From positions 2,365,458-2,429,457 of the forward strand of contig NZ_CAAHFH010000002.1 in the NCBI RefSeq assembly GCF_900890705.1: DNA of 64,000 nucleotides, in the 5' to 3' direction. The stretch's first letter is position 1. The number at the start of each line of letters is the position of its first letter. The notes under the pieces are model-generated. The model saw nothing but the letters and a program-made list of their open reading frames with translations, did no database searches and was not told the DNA's origin. Shown here one piece after another: positions 36,781-44,280 of this stretch. The stretch comes from Pontiella sulfatireligans (GTDB lineage Bacteria > Verrucomicrobiota > Kiritimatiellia > Kiritimatiellales > Pontiellaceae). A program made the position numbers and the translations under genes.

Positions 36781-37518
36781 ATGAGCGAAGCCAAAGCCAA
36801 GCAGCAAAACCCGTTTACGAGCATATTGATCAACGTCGTTATTCCCGTGGCGATCCTCAGTTTTCTGAGCAAGGATAAATATCTCGGTCCGGTCTGGGCG
36901 CTTGTTGTGGGGCTGGCCTTCCCGATCAGCTATGGCTTGTACAGGCTGATCAAGGACCGCAAGACCGACTTTATGTCGGTCATCGGCATCGTCAGCGTCA
37001 CGCTGACCGGCGTGTTCGGCATTCTCAAGCTGCCGCCGGAATACATCGCCATCAAAGAGGCGGCCATTCCGCTGATCATGGGGATCGTAATCATTGTTTC
37101 GCTCAAGACGCCGTTTCCACTCATCAAGAAAATCCTCATGACCGAATCGTTGTTCGATGTCGAGCGGCTCAAGCTAGCGTTGAAGGAAAAGGGGAACGAA
37201 GCGGTGTTCGAGAAACGCCTCGTTGGCCTGACCTGGGGCTTTGCCTCGTCGATGTTCCTCTCTGCCGGCCTCAGCTACACGCTCGCTAAGATTGTGCTCA
37301 AGAGCGAGCCGGGCTCCGAGGCCTATACCGCCGAGCTGGGCAAAATGACCGGCCTAAGCCACGTCGTCGTGCTCGTGCCCTGCATGATTGTCATGTTCTG
37401 GGTGCTCAACAAGCTCTTCAACGTTTTGACCGAGCTCACCGGCCTCAAGCTCGACGACCTGCTCGCTGCCCATCACCGGGAAAAAGAAGCGGCCAAGGCC
37501 GCTCCGCAGGCGGACTAG
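36781..37518 (+). CDS. VC0807-family membrane protein
   Basis: A 245-residue polytopic membrane protein with about six hydrophobic segments. NPFTSILINVVIPVAILSFL, YLGPVWALVVGLAFPISYGL and DFMSVIGIVSVTLTGVFGIL match the VC0807 family of unknown function as I remember it. The C-terminal tail is charged (HHREKEAAKAAPQ). Confidence 0.65.
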   Translation: MSEAKAKQQNPFTSILINVVIPVAILSFLSKDKYLGPVWALVVGLAFPISYGLYRLIKDRKTDFMSVIGIVSVTLTGVFGILKLPPEYIAIKEAAIPLIMGIVIIVSLKTPFPLIKKILMTESLFDVERLKLALKEKGNEAVFEKRLVGLTWGFASSMFLSAGLSYTLAKIVLKSEPGSEAYTAELGKMTGLSHVVVLVPCMIVMFWVLNKLFNVLTELTGLKLDDLLAAHHREKEAAKAAPQAD

Positions 37519-37605
37519 CGGACGGGATCTTTGCCTTTTACTGTTTGAAATTAAATCGCGCGGCTCTGTACCATGCGTGTTCAAGGTTTTTACCGAGGAG
37601 ACGGA

Positions 37606-39708
37606 ATGGACTTCATTACACGCAATATCGATTTGGCCACGGGCGGGATAGAAGAAAAGCGCGCGGAAGTCAGGGCATATTTCAATACCACTTGGTCGCT
37701 GTACGAGCATCTGTTCGAAACGCTGGCGTCGGATGAGGTTTTCTACGAGCGCCCGCAGCCTCTGCGCCATCCTTTAATCTTTTACTTCGGCCACACGGCG
37801 GTCTTCTTTGTGAACAAGCTGGTGCTGGCCAAGCAGCTGGACGCGCGGATCGATCCCCGATTCGAATCAATCTTTGCCATCGGGGTTGATGAGATGAGTT
37901 GGGACGACCTCAACGACGCCCACTATGACTGGCCGACGGTGGACGAAACGCGGCAATACCGTAAAAAGGTCTGCGCCGCCGTCAACGCAGTGATTGATTC
38001 CGCGTCGTTCACCATGCCCATCACCCAGGACAGCGTCATGTGGCTCGTAATGATGGGCATCGAGCACGAGCGCATTCATCTGGAAACGAGCTCCGTGCTG
38101 ATCCGGCAGCTGCCGTTGGAGTCGGTGAAGCCGAACGCGCTGTTTTCGCCCTGCACGGAAACCGGCGCCGCGCCGCAGAACGAGCTGGTCGATGTTGAAG
38201 GCGGCACCGTGCGGCTGGGCAAGGAGAAGGATCATCGGCTGTACGGTTGGGACAACGAATACGGCCGGGCCGACTTTGAGGTTCCGGCTTTTTCCTCCTC
38301 CAAGTTTTTGGTTTCCAATGCCGAGTATCTCGTGTTTGTGGAAGACGGCGGCTATGCCGACGATCAAGGGTGGGACGAAGAGGGGCTGGCCTGGCGCAGC
38401 TATCACCAAGCGTCGATGCCCGAATTCTGGCGCGGCGAACCCGGCGCCTACCGCCTTCGGTTGATGACCGGCGAGATCCCGCTTCCGCCCAACTGGCCCG
38501 CGGAGGTGTGCTATCTGGAGGCGAAGGCTTTCTGCAATTGGAAGAGCAAGCAGACCGGTCAATGCGTCCGCTTGCCCGACGAAGCGGAATACCGCCGGCT
38601 GCTGGCGGTTTCCGGTTTGGAGGTGGAGCACCACGAGTCGCCCATCGCTGCCAATTGGAACCTTGAATGCTGCGCCTCGTCTGTTCCGGTGGATCAATTT
38701 GCCCACGGCGCGTTCTTCGATCTCGTCGGAAACGTGTGGCAGTGGAATGAAACACCCATCTATGCGTTCGACGGCTTTGAAGTGCATCCGCTCTACGACG
38801 ACTTTTCGGTGCCCACCTTCGACAACCGGCATAATTTAATCAAGGGCGGTTCGTGGATCTCGACCGGCAACGAAATTGCGCTGCACAGCCGCTATGCCTT
38901 CCGTCGCCACTTCTACCAGCACGCCGGTTTCCGCTACGTTGTTTCCGAAAAGCCGGTGCGCAAGGAGTTCGACATCTATGAAACCGATGAACTCGTGGCG
39001 CAGTATTGCGAGTTCCACTTTGGCGATGACTGCTTCGGCGTGCCCAACTTTCCGAAAGCGATTGCGCAGCTGGCGCTCGATGCGGCGGAGGGCGGCAGCA
39101 AGCGCCGTGCACTCGACATCGGCTGCTCCGTCGGACGGACCGCGTTCGAGCTTGCCGGCGCATTCGAACAGGTGGACGCGCTGGACTTTTCCGCCCGTTT
39201 TGTGCAGGTGGGTGCGCGGTTGCAAAGCACCGGCCGGATCCGCTATGCGCGGCAGGAAGAAGGCGAGCTGGCCACGTTCCAAGAGCGCACGCTCGAAGAG
39301 CTGGGGTTGCTCGGCGATTACAGCCGCATTAATTTCATGCAGCAGGATGCCACCAACATGAAGCCGGAGTTTGCCGGCTATGACCTCGTGGCGGCGGCCA
39401 ACCTCATTGACCGGTTGCATAATCCGGCACTTTTTTTGCGCGACCTGCCGAAGCGGATGAATCCGGGCGCGGTGCTGCTGATTGCCTCGCCCTACACGTG
39501 GCTTGAAACATTCACCAAAAAGGAAAAATGGCTCGGCGGCTTCAAGCGCGACGGCGAGCCGGTCACCACGCTCGACGGCCTGCACGCCGAGCTCGATGAA
39601 AGCTTCACCCTTATGGGCGAACCGGTGAAGGTGCCGTTCGTGATTCGTGAAACCGCCCACAAACACCAGCACACGCTGTCTGAAGTGACGCTATGGAAGA
39701 AAAAATAA
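37606..39708 (+). CDS. ovoA: OvoA, 5-histidylcysteine sulfoxide synthase with methyltransferase domain
   Basis: A 700-residue three-domain protein. The N-terminal DinB-like part ends in GIEHERIHLE (about 152-161, iron ligands). The FGE-sulfatase/EgtB-like middle (about 195-450) contains YGWDNEYGRADFEVPAF, LVGNVWQWNETP and KGGSWISTGNE. The C-terminal SAM methyltransferase starts with ALDIGCSVGRTAFELA near 501. OvoA joins cysteine to C5 of histidine with oxygen; the methyltransferase domain makes the N-pi methyl of ovothiol A. ATG 37606 follows GAGGAG. The next gene overlaps its end by 16 nt. Confidence 0.92.
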   Translation: MDFITRNIDLATGGIEEKRAEVRAYFNTTWSLYEHLFETLASDEVFYERPQPLRHPLIFYFGHTAVFFVNKLVLAKQLDARIDPRFESIFAIGVDEMSWDDLNDAHYDWPTVDETRQYRKKVCAAVNAVIDSASFTMPITQDSVMWLVMMGIEHERIHLETSSVLIRQLPLESVKPNALFSPCTETGAAPQNELVDVEGGTVRLGKEKDHRLYGWDNEYGRADFEVPAFSSSKFLVSNAEYLVFVEDGGYADDQGWDEEGLAWRSYHQASMPEFWRGEPGAYRLRLMTGEIPLPPNWPAEVCYLEAKAFCNWKSKQTGQCVRLPDEAEYRRLLAVSGLEVEHHESPIAANWNLECCASSVPVDQFAHGAFFDLVGNVWQWNETPIYAFDGFEVHPLYDDFSVPTFDNRHNLIKGGSWISTGNEIALHSRYAFRRHFYQHAGFRYVVSEKPVRKEFDIYETDELVAQYCEFHFGDDCFGVPNFPKAIAQLALDAAEGGSKRRALDIGCSVGRTAFELAGAFEQVDALDFSARFVQVGARLQSTGRIRYARQEEGELATFQERTLEELGLLGDYSRINFMQQDATNMKPEFAGYDLVAAANLIDRLHNPALFLRDLPKRMNPGAVLLIASPYTWLETFTKKEKWLGGFKRDGEPVTTLDGLHAELDESFTLMGEPVKVPFVIRETAHKHQHTLSEVTLWKKK

Positions 39709-40880
39709 TCTACGATTTTGACGCCGTCATTTCCCGCGAGGGAACCTTTGCGGAAAAGTACGAAGCGCGCGAACGCTTTTTCGGAAGCGCGGCAGTGGAG
39801 CCGTTCTGGGTGGCGGATATGGATCTGCCGACGCCGGCTTTTCTCGTTGACCACTTGCGCGAACGGCTGGCGCATCCCATGTTTGGATACACCGAGCAAT
39901 ACAATGCGGTCTTCGACGCGATCGTCTGGTGGATGAAAAACCAGCACGGAGCGACCGTGGACCCCAAGTGGATTTCGCTCTCGTCTTCGGTCGTCACCAG
40001 CATATCCATCGCCATTCAATCCCTGACGGAGCCCGGCGATTCCGTGATCGTGCTGTCGCCGGTGTACGGCCCGTTCTTTTCCTGCACGCAGGCCAACGGG
40101 CGCAACGTGGCCGACTGCCCGCTGCGGATCGAGCAGGGCCGTTTCGAGATCGACTTCGCGGCCCTAGAAAAAACCATGGCGCAAGCGGACGTTAAGCTGC
40201 TGATGCTTTGCAACCCCCACAATCCCGGCGGTCGCGTTTGGAGCCCTTCCGAACTCGCGCAGCTCGCGCACTTGTGCGCGACGAACGGCGTCATCCTTTT
40301 CAGCGACGAAATCCACTGCGACATTGTCTATCCGCCACATCGCCACAACTCGATGCTCAACATCGCCGAGGCCAGCGGGAACTGCATTGTTGCGCATTCG
40401 ATCGGGAAGACCTTCAATACGAGCGGACTGCAGGCCTCCTTCTCCATTATTCCCGACGCCGCGCTGCGCAAGCGCTTCCGCGCCGGACTCGAACGGGTAC
40501 ACGCGGGCGACGTCAACTTGCTGGGCAAAGTCGCGTTGGCGGCGGCGTTGTCGCCCGAAGGGGCCGACTATAAGCGGCAGTTGGTGGACTATCTGGGCGA
40601 AAACACGCGGCTGGTCTGCGAAAAGCTTCAGGCCTTGGAAGGCGTTGATGTGATGGCGCCGGAAGCCACCTTTTTGGTTTGGTCCGATTTCCGGAAACAC
40701 GGGGCGTGGCCCGAGGTGTTCAAGCGGTTGATTCACAACGCCGATGTCGCGCTCTCCGGCGGCACCTTCTTTGGCCCGGCCGGGGAAGGGTGGTTCCGCA
40801 TCAACTGCGCGCATCCCCGTTCAAAGCTGCTGCCGGCGGTGGACCGGATTGTCGCCGAGTTTCAGAATAAACCCCATTAG
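39693..40880 (+). CDS. ovoB: OvoB-type PLP C-S lyase (MalY/PatB family)
   Basis: A 395-residue fold-type I PLP enzyme like cystathionine beta-lyase PatB. WVADMDLPTP, LCNPHNPGGRVW and the PLP lysine in HSIGKTFNTSGLQ (about 240) are visible. Overlapping ovoA by 16 nt, it is best read as the sulfoxide lyase OvoB that cleaves the OvoA product to the 5-thiohistidine, completing ovothiol synthesis. A plain cystathionine beta-lyase role cannot be excluded by sequence alone. Confidence 0.85.
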   Translation: MEEKIIYDFDAVISREGTFAEKYEARERFFGSAAVEPFWVADMDLPTPAFLVDHLRERLAHPMFGYTEQYNAVFDAIVWWMKNQHGATVDPKWISLSSSVVTSISIAIQSLTEPGDSVIVLSPVYGPFFSCTQANGRNVADCPLRIEQGRFEIDFAALEKTMAQADVKLLMLCNPHNPGGRVWSPSELAQLAHLCATNGVILFSDEIHCDIVYPPHRHNSMLNIAEASGNCIVAHSIGKTFNTSGLQASFSIIPDAALRKRFRAGLERVHAGDVNLLGKVALAAALSPEGADYKRQLVDYLGENTRLVCEKLQALEGVDVMAPEATFLVWSDFRKHGAWPEVFKRLIHNADVALSGGTFFGPAGEGWFRINCAHPRSKLLPAVDRIVAEFQNKPH

Positions 40881-40926
40881 ATACTTACATTTTTTGCTCT
40901 TCAGGCAGCCTGTCCTCGCAAAGGTT

Positions 40927-41004
40927 AGGCAGAATAATTGGGTGGCAGAATAATTCTCCCTGCTCTGGGAACTGAAATTATTCTGCCACCCAATTATTCT
41001 GCCT
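40927..41004. repeat. palindromic mobile repeat (MITE/REP-like), 29-bp perfect arms
   Basis: Arms at 40927-40955 and 40976-41004 are perfect inverted copies around a 20-base loop. Each arm holds two copies of GGCAGAATAATT separated by GGGT, the same two-unit design as the element at 32346-32484. It lies between ovoB and ubiD and could form a strong cruciform or transcript hairpin. Confidence 0.8.
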
Positions 41005-41056
41005 ATATTCCTTCTGTTGCGGAGCTGGCTTGGGATAGAGTGATTGGAGGAAGATT

Positions 41057-42868
41057 ATGGGATATCAAAGCACTAGAGAATGCGTTGAGGCGCTGGAGCG
41101 AAGCGGGCAGCTGCTGCGCTTTGCCGCAGCAGTCGACCCGCACCTTGAAATGGCCGAGATCCAGCGACGCGTCTATCGGGCCAAGGGCCCAGCGCTACTC
41201 TTCGAAAACGTCAAGGGCTGTGCCTTCCCTTGCGCATCCAATTTGTTTGGAACGCCCGAGCGCGCGCGGTTGATTTTTCAGGACACCTACGATCAGGTCG
41301 CCACGCTCGTGGCCTCGAAGGCTGATCCGCTCGCGCTGCTCAAAAATCCGGCGAAGGCGGCCAAGGCCGGCTTCTCCGCGCTGCATGCGCTCCCTAAAAA
41401 GGTTTCCACGGGCAACGCCCCGGTCTTTGAGTGTCGCGCCAAGGTTAGCGACCTCCCGCCCATCACCAGCTGGCCCGACGACGGCGGTCCGTTCATTACG
41501 CTGCCGCAGGTTTACAGCGAGCATCCGGACCATCCGGGCAAGCCGCTGAAGAGCAATCTCGGCATGTATCGCATTCAAATGAGCGGCAATGAATTTGTTC
41601 CCGATCGAGAAGTCGGCCTGCACTACCAAATCCACCGCGGGATCGGCGTCCATCAAAAGCTGCACCAGGACGCCGGCAAGCCGTTCCGCGTAGCGATCTT
41701 TATCGGCGGTCCGCCGGCCATGAGCTTTTCCGCCGTCATGCCGCTGCCCGAGGGCATGCCCGAAGTGGCCTTTGCCGGATTGCTCGCCGGCCGCCGCTTC
41801 CGCTACGCACACTATAAGGGCTGGACCGTTTCCGCCGACGCCGACTTCTGCATCATCGGCACCATCAAAGACGAGCTCAAGCGCGAGGGTCCGTTCGGCG
41901 ACCACTTGGGCTACTACAGCCTCGACCACCTTTTCCCCTGCTTGGAAGTCGAAGAGGTGTTCCACCGCAAGGATGCCATTTGGCCGTTCACCGTCGTGGG
42001 CCGTCCGCCGCAGGAAGACACCACCTTCGGCGAAGTCATTCACGATATGACCGGTGCCGTCATCCCCACCGAGATTCCCGGGCTCAAGGCCGTGCATGCG
42101 GTCGACGCCGCCGGCGTGCATCCGCTGCTGCTCGCCATCGGGCAGGAGCGCTACACGCCCTACGTCAAAACCATCCGGCCCTCGGAGCTGCTCACTATTG
42201 CCAATGCGATTCTAGGCAAGGGGCAGCTGTCGCTCGCAAAATATGTGTTCATCGCCAACGAGGCCGACGCGCCCGAGCTCGACATTCACGATATCCCGGC
42301 CTACTTCATGCACATGCTCGAACGGATCAAGTGGGAGCGCGATCTGCACTTCCAAACCGAAACCAGCATCGACACGCTCGACTATTCCGGCTCCGGCCTG
42401 AACCACGGATCGAAGGTGGTCTTTGCCTGCAACGGCGAAGCTTTTCGAACCTTGGAAACGAAAAAGCCGGACATTGACTGTGCGGTTGTGGCCCCGGGAA
42501 TTCTGGCCCTATCGTCCAGCTTCGAGCTCGAATCATTCGCCAAGCATCTTGAAGGCCTGGTTTCGGTGGATGATTTCCCGCTGGTGGTGTTGTGCGACGA
42601 CCCCGAATTTTTGGCCGCCGACTTCAACAACTTCCTGTGGGTCACCTTCACCCGCTCCAATCCGGCGCGGGACATTCACGGCGTCGGAGCGCAAACCCAA
42701 TTCAAGCACTGGGGCTGCACCGGCCCGCTTATCATCGATGCGCGCCTCAAGCCGCACCACGCCCCGCCGCTCATCGAAGATCCAGCCGTCACCGCCAAGG
42801 TCGACAAAATGTTTGCCGAGGGCGGTGTGCTCGAAAAGTGTGGAGCGACGACCTCCGTGTCGTCCTAA
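41057..42868 (+). CDS. UbiD-family (de)carboxylase
   Basis: A 603-residue UbiD protein. RFAAAVDPHLEMAEIQRRVY near the N-terminus, the LGMYRIQ / VGLHYQIHRGIGVH region, and EGPFGDHLGYYS with catalytic Glu are typical. UbiD enzymes use prenylated FMN to decarboxylate aromatic or unsaturated acids (4-hydroxy-polyprenylbenzoate in quinone synthesis). UbiX, which makes the cofactor, is not in the window. The start ATG follows GGAGGAAG. Confidence 0.9.
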   Translation: MGYQSTRECVEALERSGQLLRFAAAVDPHLEMAEIQRRVYRAKGPALLFENVKGCAFPCASNLFGTPERARLIFQDTYDQVATLVASKADPLALLKNPAKAAKAGFSALHALPKKVSTGNAPVFECRAKVSDLPPITSWPDDGGPFITLPQVYSEHPDHPGKPLKSNLGMYRIQMSGNEFVPDREVGLHYQIHRGIGVHQKLHQDAGKPFRVAIFIGGPPAMSFSAVMPLPEGMPEVAFAGLLAGRRFRYAHYKGWTVSADADFCIIGTIKDELKREGPFGDHLGYYSLDHLFPCLEVEEVFHRKDAIWPFTVVGRPPQEDTTFGEVIHDMTGAVIPTEIPGLKAVHAVDAAGVHPLLLAIGQERYTPYVKTIRPSELLTIANAILGKGQLSLAKYVFIANEADAPELDIHDIPAYFMHMLERIKWERDLHFQTETSIDTLDYSGSGLNHGSKVVFACNGEAFRTLETKKPDIDCAVVAPGILALSSSFELESFAKHLEGLVSVDDFPLVVLCDDPEFLAADFNNFLWVTFTRSNPARDIHGVGAQTQFKHWGCTGPLIIDARLKPHHAPPLIEDPAVTAKVDKMFAEGGVLEKCGATTSVSS

Positions 42869-43375
42869 CAGCAGAACGGGTCAAGTTCTCGGCATCGATT
42901 AGGATGAGACGGAGCGCTGCTGGCATTCGCCTTGGTTTCCTCCAACTAGTTTAAAGCATTTTAAGAAATACGATGGCTCAGTTCCGTGGCGCCGGATTGC
43001 CGTTTCATTGCGCTTGCCTAAGTTTGGGTTCAATGGTTGCTTTCGTTCCTCAAGCCTCGCTTTGCGTCCAATCCGGTGTCTCATCCGCAGAGAACACCGG
43101 ATTGGAATCAGCAGTCCATTTTTCATGGAGCGCGACGCTTCGTCGTCGCCTGCGCAGGCAGGGGGGTCCCGTTCAGGTGCGGATGCGACGACGCGAAGCG
43201 AAAGGCTGAAGGAACGACAGCAACGACCAACGGGAGAGGCAACCGCATCCCTCCTCAAAGCCCCCTCTGCTTCAAAGCGGCATCGCGCCTACCTCCCCCA
43301 CCCAGCATTGTAGGGCAGAAATGATGAAATAAGCGTTCTGGTACCCTTGTGGCAGATTGATGAAGGATTAAGAAA
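42869..43375. other. about 500 bases without a gene, REP-like repeats
   Basis: No supported gene. A hairpin with 13-base arms (CAATCCGGTGT and ACACCGGATTG) lies at about 43069-43106. An imperfect inverted pair (CGCTTCGTCGTCGC near 43138 and GCGACGACGCGAAGCG near 43186) lies beside it. These look like REP-type elements filling the junction between ubiD and the PaaX/primase module. Confidence 0.45.
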
Positions 43376-43417
43376 ATGGTAAATCCAGATTGACGATCGT
43401 CACGCTGGATTTACCAT
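43376..43417. promoter_or_regulatory. palindromic promoter-operator, copy 1 (PaaX-like gene)
   Basis: Palindrome with arms ATGGTAAATCCAG / CTGGATTTACCAT around a TGACGATCGTCA core. It contains TTGACG (43390-43395) and TACCAT (43412-43417) with a 16-base spacer, fitting a sigma70 promoter. Exactly 7 bases separate TACCAT from the ATG of the PaaX-like gene, so transcription would begin at or next to the start codon. Confidence 0.65.
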
Positions 43418-43424
43418 CAGGTTC

Positions 43425-44249
43425 ATGTGGGAGCCTTTTCATCATGCTGACATCTCTCTTCCTGTCGTCCGGCGGCGCATTGGCTTGGAGCTGCTCGAAA
43501 TGCTGGATGTTCTGGGCGATGTGGCCATTCACGGGGCATGGGCGTTTCTCCATAACCGAACTTATCCCAACCGCAAAGCGCTCGATCAAGCCATTGGCCG
43601 GTTATCCAAGCAGGGGCTTGTGGTTAAACGGCGCGGACTCGATACGCCTTGGCTGGAACTCACTGCTGGTGCGGAAGAGTCGATGGAAGCCTATTTCCAC
43701 CCGGACAAATGGTGGAACACGAAGTGGAACGGCATCTGGTATTTGCTGGTCTACGATGTGCCTGAAGCCGATCGCCCCTACCGCAATGTGCTTCGGAAAT
43801 TCCTGAGGAGGCAGCGCATGGGCTGTTTTCAGAAAAGCGTTTGGATCACTCCGCACGACATCCGCCCGCAATATGCCGACTTGGAAGAGGCCGCTGCCGT
43901 GGAGGTGTTTGCCTGCCTGTTCGAAGCACGTACTGTGCTGGGAATGCCGGCGGAAAAGGTGGTTTGGGAATCGTGGGACTTTGATCAACTCTACGACATT
44001 CAGAAAAGGTTCTGCGATGTTTACGCCGGGAACCTTGAAATCCTCGATGGGTTGGTCTCGCCCAGTCTGGATACTCTGATGCGACTGGCGGCGGAGGAAG
44101 TCGATGCGTTCCGTAGCGCGTTTGTGCTCGATCCCTTGCTTCCAAGCCAGCTGCTGCCCTGCGACTACAAGGGAAAAGAGGCATTTGCACTCCACCAAAA
44201 ACTCACCAACCAAATCCGATCAAAACTCATGGAGGTAAATCCAAAGTGA
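43425..44249 (+). CDS. PaaX-type regulator with Cas2-like central domain
   Basis: A 274-residue protein. About residues 13-77 form a winged helix (RRRIGLELLEMLDVLGDVA ... PNRKALDQAIGRLSKQGLVV). About 100-190 (NGIWYLLVYDVPEADRPYRN, VLRKFLRRQRMGCFQKSVWI) match the PaaX central domain, which has the Cas2 ferredoxin fold. The rest is helical like PaaX_C. PaaX proteins are repressors of palindromic operators. Its stop codon lies inside palindrome copy 2, and it is preceded by copy 1, so autoregulation and control of the downstream primase-helicase are likely. No phenylacetate genes are near. Confidence 0.75.
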   Translation: MWEPFHHADISLPVVRRRIGLELLEMLDVLGDVAIHGAWAFLHNRTYPNRKALDQAIGRLSKQGLVVKRRGLDTPWLELTAGAEESMEAYFHPDKWWNTKWNGIWYLLVYDVPEADRPYRNVLRKFLRRQRMGCFQKSVWITPHDIRPQYADLEEAAAVEVFACLFEARTVLGMPAEKVVWESWDFDQLYDIQKRFCDVYAGNLEILDGLVSPSLDTLMRLAAEEVDAFRSAFVLDPLLPSQLLPCDYKGKEAFALHQKLTNQIRSKLMEVNPK

Positions 44250-44271
44250 CGATCGTCACTTTGGATTTACC
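44234..44271. promoter_or_regulatory. palindromic promoter-operator, copy 2 (primase-helicase gene)
   Basis: A perfect 38-base palindrome (arms GGTAAATCCAAAG / CTTTGGATTTACC around TGACGATCGTCA). It overlaps the last codons and the TGA (44247-44249) of the PaaX-like gene. GTGACG (44246-44251) and TACCAT (44268-44273) are again 16 bases apart, and exactly 7 bases lie between TACCAT and the next ATG (44281). Confidence 0.7.
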
Positions 44272-44280
44272 ATTCGAACG

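Noticed and set aside
43390..43806. Open frames starting in the palindrome (reading MTIVTLDLP)
   Set aside because: They arise because the palindrome is open in that frame and then shadow the real gene; the same peptide appears at other copies without a shared gene.
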